A DNA stretch of 64,000 nt, taken from NCBI GenBank assembly GCA_963854835.1, contig OY978525.1:92098136-92162135 (forward strand), in the 5' to 3' direction. Shown here in pieces: positions 48,325 to 60,445 of the stretch; the stretch's first letter is position 1, and the number at the start of each line of letters is the position of its first letter. Both the position numbers and the translations under genes were made by a program. The notes under the pieces were generated by a model. It searched no databases and was not told the origin of the DNA. It saw only the letters and a program-made list of their open reading frames with translations. Source of the stretch: Megamerina dolium. Lineage: Eukaryota; Arthropoda; Insecta; Diptera; Megamerinidae.

Positions 48325-51300
48325 GTAACTATTTCTAATATCGGATTTCTATTATAGGATGAAAATTCAATTTTTTTTTATTTAGATGATATGTATTAAA
48401 TAAATACTTAATTTGCCGCCGCTTCACTGATCCACTTGTGGCTGCATATTAATTTGGCGAATACATTACTTCATAAATCAAGATTTGGCCTCTAATTTAT
48501 CAGAGTTGGATATAGTATGTATAATATATTAAGCAAATTATTAAACTTGCCAGTCCTCAATATGCTTAAAGAAGAACGCCTAACTTACTTTTATTATATA
48601 TAATGAAATAAAAAGTAAATATATGATTTTATCATTAAAATGTGATGAAAAAAAAATTAAATATTATTTTTTTATCACTGAATTGTGTAAATAAATTACT
48701 TTAAAATATCATGCACACACATTTCAAAGGTTTCGTTTAATTAAAAAATAAAAAAAAATTAATTGTGTGACACTTGAAAATTCAATAATTATTTTTAGCT
48801 TATCTAGTGAAACCAAATGGAATATATATACACTATAAGTATCTTACAATATTTAAATGATAAATATAATATACAAAACTACTATATCTATAATTGAAAT
48901 AAATAATAAATAAAATGATTATCATTACTGAATTTTGAGCAACACCTAGATTGGCAACAGTTTCATCGATTGAATGCAATCAAAATGACATTTAACTCAT
49001 AAAGCTGCTTCTACAATACATTCCACACATACTCATGCACAAAAGACGACTCGCTAAATACATAAAAGTATGCATTTACGCATGCAAGTGTGTCGCTTTA
49101 CTAGTACATTTGCTGTGCTGTGGCATCGACAACTTAATTAAACGATATTGTAAATAAACTTAATAATAATAATGAGAATATCTATAAGTAGTATACGAAT
49201 AGTTGCACGATGCACTATCCGACAATAATATACTTTAGTACAAATCAACAACAAAAACTAAGTAGTGCTTGAAAAAGAAGTGACAGCAAACAGAAAAAGA
49301 ACGTGTAATTTAATGATTTTACAGTCAATGTCAATGTCATACACGCCCGTATGAGTTCATTGCAGTACACAAATACTTGTTTACCTACATATATCGATGT
49401 ATACGAGTATATATACAATATCCATGACCTCATACAAACACACTGGGTAGCTGTAAATTAAATAAATACGAGCATTGAATTCAATAAAAGTAAATGGTGA
49501 AAATGATGATGAGTGGAGGGTAATAGAAAACATTCAATATAAGAACTTTTCTTAGAGCACGCTTATTGTACGCTGTACACTTACCATATCTACTTTTCAT
49601 TCTATATATTTCCATTTACCACATTTTAGTAAACTCAGTACCTACAAAATGCTGAAAAGTGTGGTGTGTGGGCATATATAAATGGAAATATATTTCATCA
49701 TATTCCTGCTCCACTCCCCTCTCTCTCTCCGCCTCTTTCATTGTCATTAACTTACTTTTCTATTTTCAACTCCCACATGCCGACAAACTTTACAAACGTC
49801 AGCACAACGAAGCGTTTTATTTACCAACAGCAGCGAAATTTAAACTTTTGTTGTTCTTGAGTGCCATCGCTACTGGCACTGTTACTCTGCTTCTATGTAG
49901 TCGAACTGCTGCTCTCTAGTGTACTTTAAATGCCAAGCGCTCGCGTTCAAATGTGTGCAAAAGGCGTGAAATCTCCATTATGCGCAGGGGCGTGTAGGTT
50001 TAAAGTACGTTGAATTAAAGGCTGGGGTAAATGGGAGGGCTCGTTGTACGGTTTCATATTTGATTGGATTCTTTTCCGCCGTTTTGCTTTAAAGGCAAAA
50101 CATTGCCAATGACAAAATTGAAAATCTATAAGGAAGCGGAAGTAAAATACCACAAAATGTGACTTCTGTTGTGACTAATGCAGCTGTTGATGATGTTTCG
50201 ATGACTTACAACAGTTTAGCAATATATGTACATATGTACATATTTATTTCTTTGTACAAATATATTGTATTTATAGGTACCTACAAAGTGTACTACCTGC
50301 TCATACATATGCGATGATTTCAGATTAATTTAAGGTATCCTACAATATTTAATCGCAACTGGTTTGAGTTTTTTTTTATTTATAATATATTTTGTTTGCT
50401 TATCAATCCCCAAGCATAAAAATCTCATTAGAAAATTTTCATTTCTTACTATATTTTTCTCCCACTTCTACTTTGCTAGATATTGTTGTTCAATGCTCAC
50501 ATATGGGTGTATGTAGAAATTAATTAAATTCATACATACGAATGTGAAAAATAGAGTGGTGGGAGAGGTATAGCTTTAAGCTAAAATGTATAAAATGGTA
50601 CGTATGTAATTCTAGAGAGATTTATAGCAAAAAATTCACATGAATTCAAAAGATGTTACATTTGTATACGAAAAAACAATTAAACACAGTTGGATAAGTC
50701 AATTAAATTGAAAATTTGTTAACGCTTGTTGGAGTTGGAACTAATTTAAACTCTAAAAGTTCTTGGCAAAGCAAACAATTTTTTAATCCTTTGAACTTCG
50801 GCCATCACTAAGAATAATTTATTTTTGCCGCATTCTGTTTATTTAACTGCCGTTATTTGGAAATATAAAGCTCAAACAACTTTTCATTTATTGCATTCTA
50901 CGAAGTTTCTTCTATTCGCCCAACTCTGCGCGCTTCCTATTAAATACAGATGTCGATAAGGAAATATCCATGTTTGAAGACAGATGACGTTGCTGAACCA
51001 AGTTGACTTTATCGCCGTGTACTGTCATCTATCAAATTTGAGACTGATAAATTAGTCTTTATTAGACGACTAGTTTTATTACATTCCCTCCATGTTTTCC
51101 GATTACAAAAATCAGTGTAAATTAATAGTTTGCATGAAAGACGATATATCATGGGGCAGTACTATAATAAAGCATTGGACCGAATCAGTAAGAAATTGAC
51201 AGAAACACAGCCCTATTTGATTAAAAATAAGTGCTGTTTCACCACGGTAATACACCAATAGATTCATCTAAATTTGTCGCAGCCAAGTTGCATGAATTAT

Positions 51301-51660
51301 GAGACTTTCTCCTCCCCCAACATAAAAATAGTGCTCCGAATAGAGAAAATTCAACTCAAATGAGGAGGTAATCGTCGGAACAGAAAGGTATAATTTGCAG
51401 AGTCTGATAAATCGTTTCTTTCGAAGGTATTACAGAAAACACAGAAATGTAGAAAAATTGTAGCGATTTAATGAAGATCTGTTTTCATTCAATCTATATT
51501 TTAAGCACTTTATTGTGTGGCTTCACTAGCGAATATGTTGATGTGTTTTGTGGAATTAAGTCCCATTCGTTCAGGCAATCATTTTCAGTGGGTTTGTCTC
51601 GATATTTTTTGAGGAAAATTTTCATATTTTAGTCTATTGTTATATTTGTTTTAAATCGAT
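48325..51660. other. Spacer with a less AT-rich island
   Basis: No gene is supported. The part 49690-50160 is clearly less AT-rich than its surroundings, with CT-rich sequence (49710-49735) and segments such as GCGCAGGGGCGTGTAGG. It shows no repeat that I recognise and could be a conserved non-coding or 5' exon region. The rest is AT-rich. Confidence 0.4.
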
Positions 51661-51666
51661 TTGAAT

Positions 51667-52331
51667 ATGATATTAATCAGTGATTAGTGCACTGGAATTC
51701 TGATCGTCGTAGGTCGTCGGTTCACCCACAGCTGAAGCACAACTTCAATGCTCACATATAGGTGAAATATCGAAAGATTTTTCTTTCCAACGGTACCCAC
51801 CAGTAAGTAATAATTTGAAATGTAAAAGTTTCTAGAATAGCTCTGTGAAAAGTAATGTCATAAGTGTTCTGCCATTTGGAACCGATTAATATAAGTAGGT
51901 CTCTTCTAATAAAAAATAAAATAATAAATATGTGGCCACATAAAGCCCCAAAGGGCTCATTGGCCGAGCTTCTCTTCCATTACTGTTGTGCGTCTTAAAT
52001 TTTGGACAATATTAGAAGGGACCTACTTATTTTAGCCGGTTCCGAACGGCAGAACACTTGTGACATCACTTTTTCTGAGCTTTGTCACAGAGTTCTTTAA
52101 GAAGCTTTTTCATGGCAAGTTGTTACTGTCGGAAAAATTGCCAATTGCTTGCCGACAGGTGGGTACCGTTCGAAAGAAAAATCTTATCGATATTAAATTT
52201 GTTATGCATCAGCCGGGGATTGAACCACCGACCTACAGATCAGAAGGCGAACACACTAACCACTGAGCTACGGCACCCACTCTTCTAATACTGTCCAAAA
52301 TTAGACGCACTTAACAGTACTAGAAGAGAAG
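51667..52331 (+). mobile_element. tRNA-derived SINE, copy D (old, interrupted)
   Basis: A decayed + strand copy. The head is CAGTGATTAGTGC..TAGGTCGTCGGTTCA and the body TTCTGCCATTTGGAACCG..ATAAGTAGGT up to 51911. It resumes at 52280 with CTCTTCTAATACTGTCC and AACAGTACTAGAAGAGAAG. SINE copy C sits in the gap in the opposite direction. More substitutions than copy C show that D is older. Confidence 0.8.
51912..52279 (-). mobile_element. tRNA-derived SINE, copy C (nested in copy D)
   Basis: A complete - strand copy, starting TGGGTGCCGTAGCTCAGTGG at 52279, with a B box in the GGTTCAATCCCCGG region and a T/A-rich tail at 51912-51931. An 11-base target duplicate CTCTTCTAATA flanks it at 51901-51911 and 52280-52290 and comes from copy D itself. 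This gives a clear order of events. Confidence 0.9.
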
Positions 52332-52334
52332 TGA

Positions 52335-53728
52335 TATTCTTTATGGAATTTTGTCATCACAGGCTTTGTTTTCGACATTTCTTGTAAAGATATTGTCGAC
52401 ATTCGACCGATATAGATTGCCAACATGAAATTCAATATTTTTTTGAATCGATGATTCATCGATGATGAATATGATATTAGTCAATGTATTCGATCTTAAA
52501 CTTTTTATAGTTTAAAACTACCATACAAAATATGTATGTACATATTGCATCCAAAAAAAAACAAACAAAAAGTGCCCTCAGCTAAGCGCGACAAGTACTT
52601 ATTTACTCCTCTAAAATATTCTGGAACATAAAATTATTATCAATTTATTTGTATGCTATTTACTTACATTTAACATTACAAAAAGATAATATTATTCAAC
52701 AAGAATGAACGAACATCTATCAAAATAACTAAAGGCAGACTTACATATGTAACATTCGTACGAATACATAGGTACATATTCGATATAATGGTATGAGTGA
52801 TATGAAAACACAACACAGATTTTACTCACAAATGAGCTCACATGCAAATTGTGCGATTAGACAGCTATTATATGAATACATTGTAAGTATGAGTATTTAC
52901 ATATATAATATGTATGTATATGGTTACATATGTATGTGTAGGGTGTGTTGAACTGAAGCTTAACCTTAAAGATATAATCACGCATCATTATAATAAAATA
53001 ACATACGAATATATACATACAATACAGTATGCATATATTTGTTAGAGTTGTTTTGTAAATGTGATTCAATTGAGGCTTCTAAGACGATCATTTTATATAT
53101 GCATCAACACAAATATGTATATACATAGTATGAAGGTACAATAGTACAAATAACAACCTACTTACATACTCGTACTATACGTACATACTAAAGAACAACA
53201 ACTGCACAAAAAATATGTACGTACAAAAAGAAGAAAATTGCCCCAAGTCAAAGAAGCAACAACCACAATAAAAGCAAAGCAAAAGCACAGCAAAAACAAC
53301 CACAGAAAAAAATAAAATAATATAACAAAACCTACTTGAAACACCAACAACAACTAACAACGATACGAATGAGCAGCAGACCAAATGGCAACATTCTAAA
53401 TATTTGTCTACTCCACAAGATAGCATCACTAGGAGGCTTGCTGTTCATATGTGGTATACCATAGATATTTCTGAACTCAAATGTTCATGCACATAAGCTT
53501 ACATATGTACAGAGATGTTTGTGCATACATGCATACAAATATGCACAATCGATTATGTGGTTTTTTATATTCGAGTACTCGTTTAGTAGAATAACATCCT
53601 TTCACATATTTATTTACAGTATTTGCACGCGTTATGCAGTTGATTTTTCCTCTGCTGATGCTGATGGGCTTATCTGATTGAAATTTTCACTTTGTCCATA
53701 TTCTGATGTCATACTATCGTTTTCATTG
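52335..53728. other. AT-rich spacer
   Basis: No gene is supported. It has many TACATATG/CATATGTA words and a CAA/AAG-rich stretch at 53190-53300, which on the other strand opens a meaningless L/C/F-rich frame. Confidence 0.5.
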
Positions 53729-53741
53729 AGCATAAGCTTTA

Positions 53742-54097
53742 GAAAAAAAATAAATTTGTTGCACTTTTAGGTCGAGAAGGCCTCTTTGGTCGAGCTTCTC
53801 TTCCAGTACTGCAGTGCGTGTTAAATGTTAGACAATATTAGAAGGGACCTACTTATATTAGCCGATTCCGGACGACAGAACCATTGTGACATCATATTTT
53901 CAGAGTTTTTCACAAGGCACTTTTAGAAGCTTTTTCATGGCAAATTGTTACTGCCGGAAGAATTGCCAACTGCTTGCCAACAGCTCAGTTCCATTCGAAA
54001 GAAAAGCTTTTCAATATAAAGGTTGTGCTTCAGCCGGAGATTCAACCCAATGACCTACAAATCAGAAGGCCAACAGACTAACCACTGAGCTATGACA
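53742..54097 (-). mobile_element. tRNA-derived SINE, copy E
   Basis: A - strand copy in which the A-box area is altered (CATAGCTCAGTGGTTAGTC) and the B-box area is degraded. The body matches copies A-C, with more differences. Flanking 13-mers AGCATAAGCTTTA (53729-53741) and AGCATAAGCCTTA (54098-54110) differ at one base and mark the target duplication. The tail on the left is T-rich on the element strand. Confidence 0.85.
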
Positions 54098-54344
54098 AGC
54101 ATAAGCCTTAATGTTCTTTGAACAATTTATTTTGTGATTAAAATGAGTCTGTTGTGACAATTTGTAAAGACTGCACCCTAACTTTTGCTGCAGTACTCCA
54201 GTAATATTTTCTGAAGTACAAAATTGTTGTTTTTATCTCATAATTAAATTTTTTTGTTTTGCTCATTTTGCTCAATCTAGCAATCGCATTCGAATTTTTT
54301 TTTTTTTTTGAAATTGTCATAACTGGGCGAATAAAATATTGTCA

Positions 54345-54817
54345 CTTCTAACTAGAAAGGTTCAAACTAGTACTAGGGCAACATTAAACTGCATGATGGG
54401 GGTGTATATAATTCTATGGATACCGGCTTCCATAGTGCATCCAAAGCAACGAAGCAAGTAAATAGTAACTACACCTTCTTCTGAGCCAAAAATGTTTCTA
54501 TGGTTTTAAGAGAACCCAATTTATATTGGAGGGAAACCAATGCAGTAACATATACTGACTGGGAGTTAAAAATGTAAAGTGAATTTTATAACATCTTAAA
54601 ACAGTTTACTGTTGGTAATCCTATGAATATTTTCGACATTTTAACAGTGCATTGGAAATTTAAACAACACCAGACAGCGTTGCGTATTATCTCCAATACA
54701 CATAGATGGAAAGAATCCCCAGAATATATTCTGGATCGAAGTAAGGTATTCTCACTAACCAGCAAGAAATATGTGGGACTAAACCAGAAACTATATAAAG
54801 TTCATCAAATATTTTAA
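54345..54817 (+). pseudogene. LINE relic with RNase H remnants
   Basis: The + strand reads KVQTSTRATLNCMMG, similar to the KVQR..CxTGA block after the reverse transcriptase of jockey/R1-type LINEs. Then come a TYTDWELKM segment resembling the RNase H motif YTDGSKM, and HQTALRIISNTHRWKESPEY..KKYVGL, resembling the SQAALRAISN segment. The frame changes between blocks. The catalytic context is damaged and no ends are visible. It lies 2.3 kb upstream of a LINE C-terminus in the same orientation. Confidence 0.48.
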
Positions 54818-54819
54818 AA

Positions 54820-57160
54820 CCACACTCACAATCTACGTTTTGTTTCGAGTGCTTATCACAGCAAGAGTGACACCCTTACAGTTTCTGTTATATAAATTTG
54901 CCACAAGACGTGGGAAATATAATTTTTACATATATAATTTTTACATTCGTTGCCAATACTACTAAGTTTTTGGTCGAAATGTTATTTGGCCGAATTGAGC
55001 CTAGTTGTTGTTTGAGGCGTTTTTATAAAAAAATATGACTCTTATTTGCAGAGCTTCATTTCGCTGTTTCCAATTAATTTCATAAATCTACTAAAGACTG
55101 TAGCAAAAGACCGTACCTTATCAAATATTAATACTACCAATATAAAACTGAACATACTCTAATACCAACTTTCTTTTCAATTTGCTATTCACTTTTTGAG
55201 CTTCTGCATGCTATTGTTAGCAATTAATTGTTATTATACCAACCCATTGAATAACATTTAAGCCAATTAAAAATGTGACTAACAAACGTAATTGCTGTTT
55301 TTATCTTCATTTTTCGTCTGTTTCCCTAATGGCTAGCTTATTAAACACATTCAATTGTATAGATTTTTCCTTTGAGATGGTGTACCACATTTCTTGTTGC
55401 CTCACAAAAAAGAAGATACCATTGCAGTAGGTAGGAAATTGTTTGTATATATGTATTTCTCTGAAGCTAAGTGCTTAATGAACATTATTCAATTTGTTGG
55501 TAGTTATTCGATGTTAGAGGAAAGTAAATATATAAAAGAAATCAAATAAAAAAAATTTTATTGAATGACCATCGCAGATGGCAATACGAAGAAAAACTTT
55601 ACGTTCAGTTTCCAATATTCATTTGAACTTTTTCTTCTTTTTTTGCTTTTGAATTAACACTTATTACATAGTACTAAATATGTAAAAGAAAAATTAAGAA
55701 GATTCCTTTACATGCATATAACATATATCTGAAGTATGAAAGTTTCTTATTTATTATTTTCTTTTCACTAGAAGAAAAGTTATGATGTAGATATATGTAG
55801 GTACTTACTTTACTCCCATATCAAAATACACGTCGCCGACTATCACCCAACATTTCTGTCATATAAGACGACTAATGATATGCGCTATTCTACAATATAT
55901 CATATGCGATACCATATTCGCGCAATAAAGTGTAAATAATTACTTACTTGTTTGGACAACTTGTTACATGATGATAAAAATTAATGCTTAAATAAACTCA
56001 TCCATGAAAACACTTGCATAAATACGTACATCAGCGTGTACGCACACCATATGGCGTTCTAAGTATTAAAAGTTCTTTGCTTATTTGTTTTTTAAGTCAG
56101 CAGCTCAACCGCAGCGTTGACAGATAACAACAGCAACAACAACAACAACAATAAACACATTGTAATAATAATGCACAAATACAAACGCTAATGTCAGCGC
56201 CATTAATTATGAGCATGTTGTAAATATAAATCAACAACGATGACGATGATGATGGGAGTCGCACAGTGTAACGAGTGTGCTCAAAAATATGTGAAAAACA
56301 TTGAATTGATGGATAATTTCTGCACCATATTAAGAAATTTTAATTTTATGACTTTCATGATTTTATCTGAAAGAGACTTACTTCCAACCTAGATTCATCG
56401 ATCCCGAACATTTGTGCCATAACCCTTTTGAAGACATTTTTACAAAGCCCATTTGCATGAACCGACAATCAAGTCGGCGACCTCTACTAAATTTGAAATT
56501 TTTTTTTTATTTGTCTAAGTATAATGTATGCAAAATTTCATTGATGCACTTTAACACCTTTATAAGATCACTCGTTGTATGAATATGTACTACCGTGAGT
56601 CAAAAGCAATATTAGAAGTTGTTATGCATATTTGTGTGCGTGTGTGCTGTTCTGTCACCTAATTATAAACATCGTTGACTCTATCTATGCATCTTCTTCC
56701 TTTTCAAAGTATTGTCTTTACTTATAAATGCTTTACTCATTTTGTCCGTTGTTCGTTTAGTTATTAGGTTGGCTATATAATACGTATCCCTATAGGCGTA
56801 TCTATTCAGTATCTGCATACAATACTTGGTACTTAAAAATGTGGTGTTGGGGATTAATTTGACGATAAAAAATAAATATGATTGCAACGTGTACATTAAG
56901 GCGATTCAAATTTTTCGGGAGGAAAAAAACTAGTTGGATGGTTTACCAAGAAAGAAATCTATGAATAATTCTGCCTAAACCTAAACAAATTTATTTAACA
57001 ATTTATCTATATATTTACCAGATTAAACATACATTTCTATGTAGACAGTCGGCAGGCGGCGACTGAAGCAATAATCTCGCACTACACTACATCCAAAAGA
57101 GAATTGCTCTGTCAGGAAATAATAAAACATTTATAAAAAAAAACAGACGGCTATTTGATA
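54820..57160. other. AT-rich spacer
   Basis: No gene is supported. A CAA run lies near 56128-56152, and GAT units near 56240-56255. At 56763 TTAGGTTGGC resembles a mariner terminal repeat start, but no partner was found. Confidence 0.4.
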
Positions 57161-57164
57161 ATTG

Positions 57165-57712
57165 GATATTGATTTTGGATTCCATGACGCAAGGCTATAC
57201 AAGAAAATGAGACCACCGATAGAGTGTCCAAGAAAGGCGTTCTTCTCTCCGAAACTCAAACACACAATTGTCCGATGCCATTGCTCATACAATGTTCGAA
57301 TTATATAACGGCAACTGCTTCAAGCTGATTCTGTTTCTTAACAGAACAGAATTCAAGATAATGGTGAGAGCAATTACGGGGCACTATCTTGAGGCATTCC
57401 ACGCTTCCAAAATGGATCTTATTGAAGACGACGGATGCAGGAGAGGTAAGAAGCCTGGTGCAAGGGAACCCTTGGAGCATCTACTTTGCAGTTGTCCAGC
57501 ACTCTGCAAAACCCTCATCTAGGAGGTCTAGAGTTCAACAATATAGCTGAAGTATTGTCTTTAATAAAGACTTCGCGATGAAAATCGAAATATTTAAAGA
57601 TCTTTACAGTTCGTTACTAAGTATAGACGTTCCGGTATCACTAACGATCCAAAAGGCTCTATGTGTGATTTCCATAATGAGGTCAGCCAGTATAACCTAA
57701 CCTAAAATACCA
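57165..57712 (+). pseudogene. LINE C-terminus and 3' end with CCTAA tail
   Basis: The frame 57268-57522 contains LNRTEFKIMVRAITGHYLEA and EPLEHLLCSCPALC, the post-RNase H region with an H..C..C group that is common in jockey/R1-type LINEs. A frameshift follows CPALCKT. Beyond it, a 3' untranslated part ends with GGTATCACTAACGATCC..GTGTGATTT and then GTATAACCTAACCTAA. That last part is shared with the - strand of 32274-32378, so the element's 3' tail is a short CCTAA repeat. It is 5'-truncated and broken. Confidence 0.68.
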
Positions 57713-57714
57713 TA

Positions 57715-60340
57715 TTATTTATAAAGCAGTTTAGGTTTAAGCGCATTATCTATATGGTCAGAAAATATTTTGCGAAGCAAAATTAATTCTGCGATATATT
57801 GGGTATTTAATAAAAATAACAATTTTGTAAAGGATATCTTTAAGGGGTGAAGATAGAGGTGGATATATGGAAAAGTTAATGCAGATTATTGCACCAATCT
57901 AGCAGCAATTGCTGGTCAACAAGTTATTTGTTCGTTTTTTCCTTTTTCTTTAAAGTTCATTTTGTATAGACGACTCCGTTTGAGTAGTAAAAATAGTAAA
58001 TGCTCAAATCTATCTATCTATCTCAAACTAGTTGTGCCCCTTAACACCAAAATGCACTTTATATTTCAAATTAATTACAAATATTATGGTGTGCTTACAA
58101 AACTTAAAACCATCCGCCATCCACCAACATGCATTGATGTGGAACAATTTGTCTATGTGATAGTTGTAATCAGGTATATACTTATCGTACATAATCTTAA
58201 AGTATTGATTGCTATGGAGTTATTGATCACATAAATTTTATCTTGTACAAACCTACTGGATCAGATATATTGTCCTTATAAATTGCCTAACATTTCATTT
58301 TATTTTTAACTATTTTCATATTCACCATATATTTGGAATTTGTTTCTTTTAGTTCCTATTTTTTTTTTTTTTTGCAGTGTATTGTATCTTGATAAATGAG
58401 TATATAATAATATTATAACCATAATGAATTCAAACCTATACATATTACAGTGCACACCAAAATGAGCAAGAATGAAGCAAGTAAGCTCGCGTTAATGCAT
58501 TTCACAATTTATCAGTGTGACAGCGTATCAAATTGCAATTACTTACATGTAATACAAGGTGCAAAAACTCACAATTACATATGACATATACGAATATCCA
58601 TACATTTACATACACACATATGTACATGGTTTCTGAATCGATCATACCGCATTACAGCATGTACTTGCACTGTGCACTACACTACGCTATCATTAATAAT
58701 GAGCACATCAACTTGATTGCTTGATTGTTATTGCTGATTAAATATGTGTACGAAAGGTGTAATTAAATAATAAAAGATGTGCAAAATAATAAAATAAAAA
58801 ATATTTCAAGAGATTATAAAATTAATACTTAATTAGAACACAACTTGAAGGTGCATTACACACATAGAATAGACCTGAATAGTATTCTCTGTAACAAAAG
58901 TCACCAAAGAAGTTATAAATCAAATATTTCAAATTTATGTATATAGTTTCATAGCTAAAAGTATTGCTATTTTTAAGCATTACATACAATGATGGTATTT
59001 TCAACAAACTTGTGCATGCATTTAAGTATCTAATTATTTATTCATTAATTCAACAATTTACAATACATTAAATAGAAACATTAGCACATATACCAACAAA
59101 TATATTAGGTAAATACTATACAATTGAAGCATCAATAAACTAAGCCATCATCATCATCATCATCATCATCATCATTATTTTTCTCGGTTGGTTGTTGATG
59201 TTACTGATAATGTTAATGATAATGATGCTGCTATTGCTGTTCTTAATAATACTCTTACTTGTAATTGTATACATACAGTCCGTTTCATAAATATACTACC
59301 AGATAATTACAAGTATAACACACACTCAAACAGTCTTCATTGGCAATACTTGAGCTTTTATTATTGTATTTCATTATACTTGATTATATAGTTATGACCT
59401 GGACTGTATATGTGTACCTATAGTATATATTTAGAGTCACCGCTGGCATCGTTTATTTAATAAGCTTACTTCTCTCAAATATTCAATAGAAAAGGAACTG
59501 TGAATAGACTAAGAGATTGAGAATATAAGCAACTATATGGTTGTGATTAATTGTTAAAAATGTCATCCATTGAACTTATCATCAGTTATTATTCTTGTTC
59601 TTGTTATAATTTATACACAAATATATACATATGTATATACATAGAGTGAGTATAATATGCATCATTCAATTTCTTCTACTCTTTACTATGATATTACTCG
59701 CATATTGTGTAAGTTCAACAACAACAACAATAATAATTACAACAAAAATAACAGGCGTATTTATTTATGTGCATATTAAATGAATAATCAATTTTCTTTC
59801 AGTTCATTGACTAACAGCTGAGCAATTATTTACATATAGGCATGTATATAATAAGTATTTATATGTACATACGTATATGCACTCATGGATGCAAATAACA
59901 TGTATGTATGTAAATACAATAGTTATAGATACCAGCATGAGTATGTTAAGCAACAATATAATCACAGATGATGTTTATGATGGTAATCAATTGATTTCTA
60001 CTTGACTTCTGATAGGCTCATTTTCAAAGATTTATAGTTTTCTTTTGTACGCAAATGTAAATGTACAGGGGATATCTCTTCTGAATTCGATTTCATGCAC
60101 AGTTGTTGTAATATTACAATGTGACATTCATTAAGTTACTCAAATATATTTACAGTTTTTCACCCCCAGAAAATACTTTAATCAATCAAAGATAAACGAA
60201 CATGCATTCCATAGAGAATTTCAGCCACCATTTTAATTTGCTTTGCAAGAGAACTATGTGTTATTAAAAAAAGCTACTAAATGATAGTAAAATGTCCAAG
60301 TTTTACATAATGCAGCTTATGAGGTTGACATAATACTGGG
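57715..60340. other. AT-rich spacer
   Basis: No gene is supported. An ATC microsatellite lies at 59147-59175. TACATATGTA-type words are frequent. Confidence 0.5.
59147..59175. repeat. (ATC)9 microsatellite
   Basis: Nine ATC units plus a partial one, followed by ATT. Confidence 0.95.
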
Positions 60341-60445
60341 TAATTTTTTAGCAACTTTCTTTTTGGCAACACGGATTTTGGCAACTCAGAAGTTTTCGTG
60401 TAACATGTTACTGTCAAACATATTCTGATAGGTCATAATTTTACC

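Noticed and set aside
56763..56790. TTAGGTTGGC as a mariner terminal repeat
   Set aside because: No inverted partner or transposase sequence was found within 3 kb on either side.
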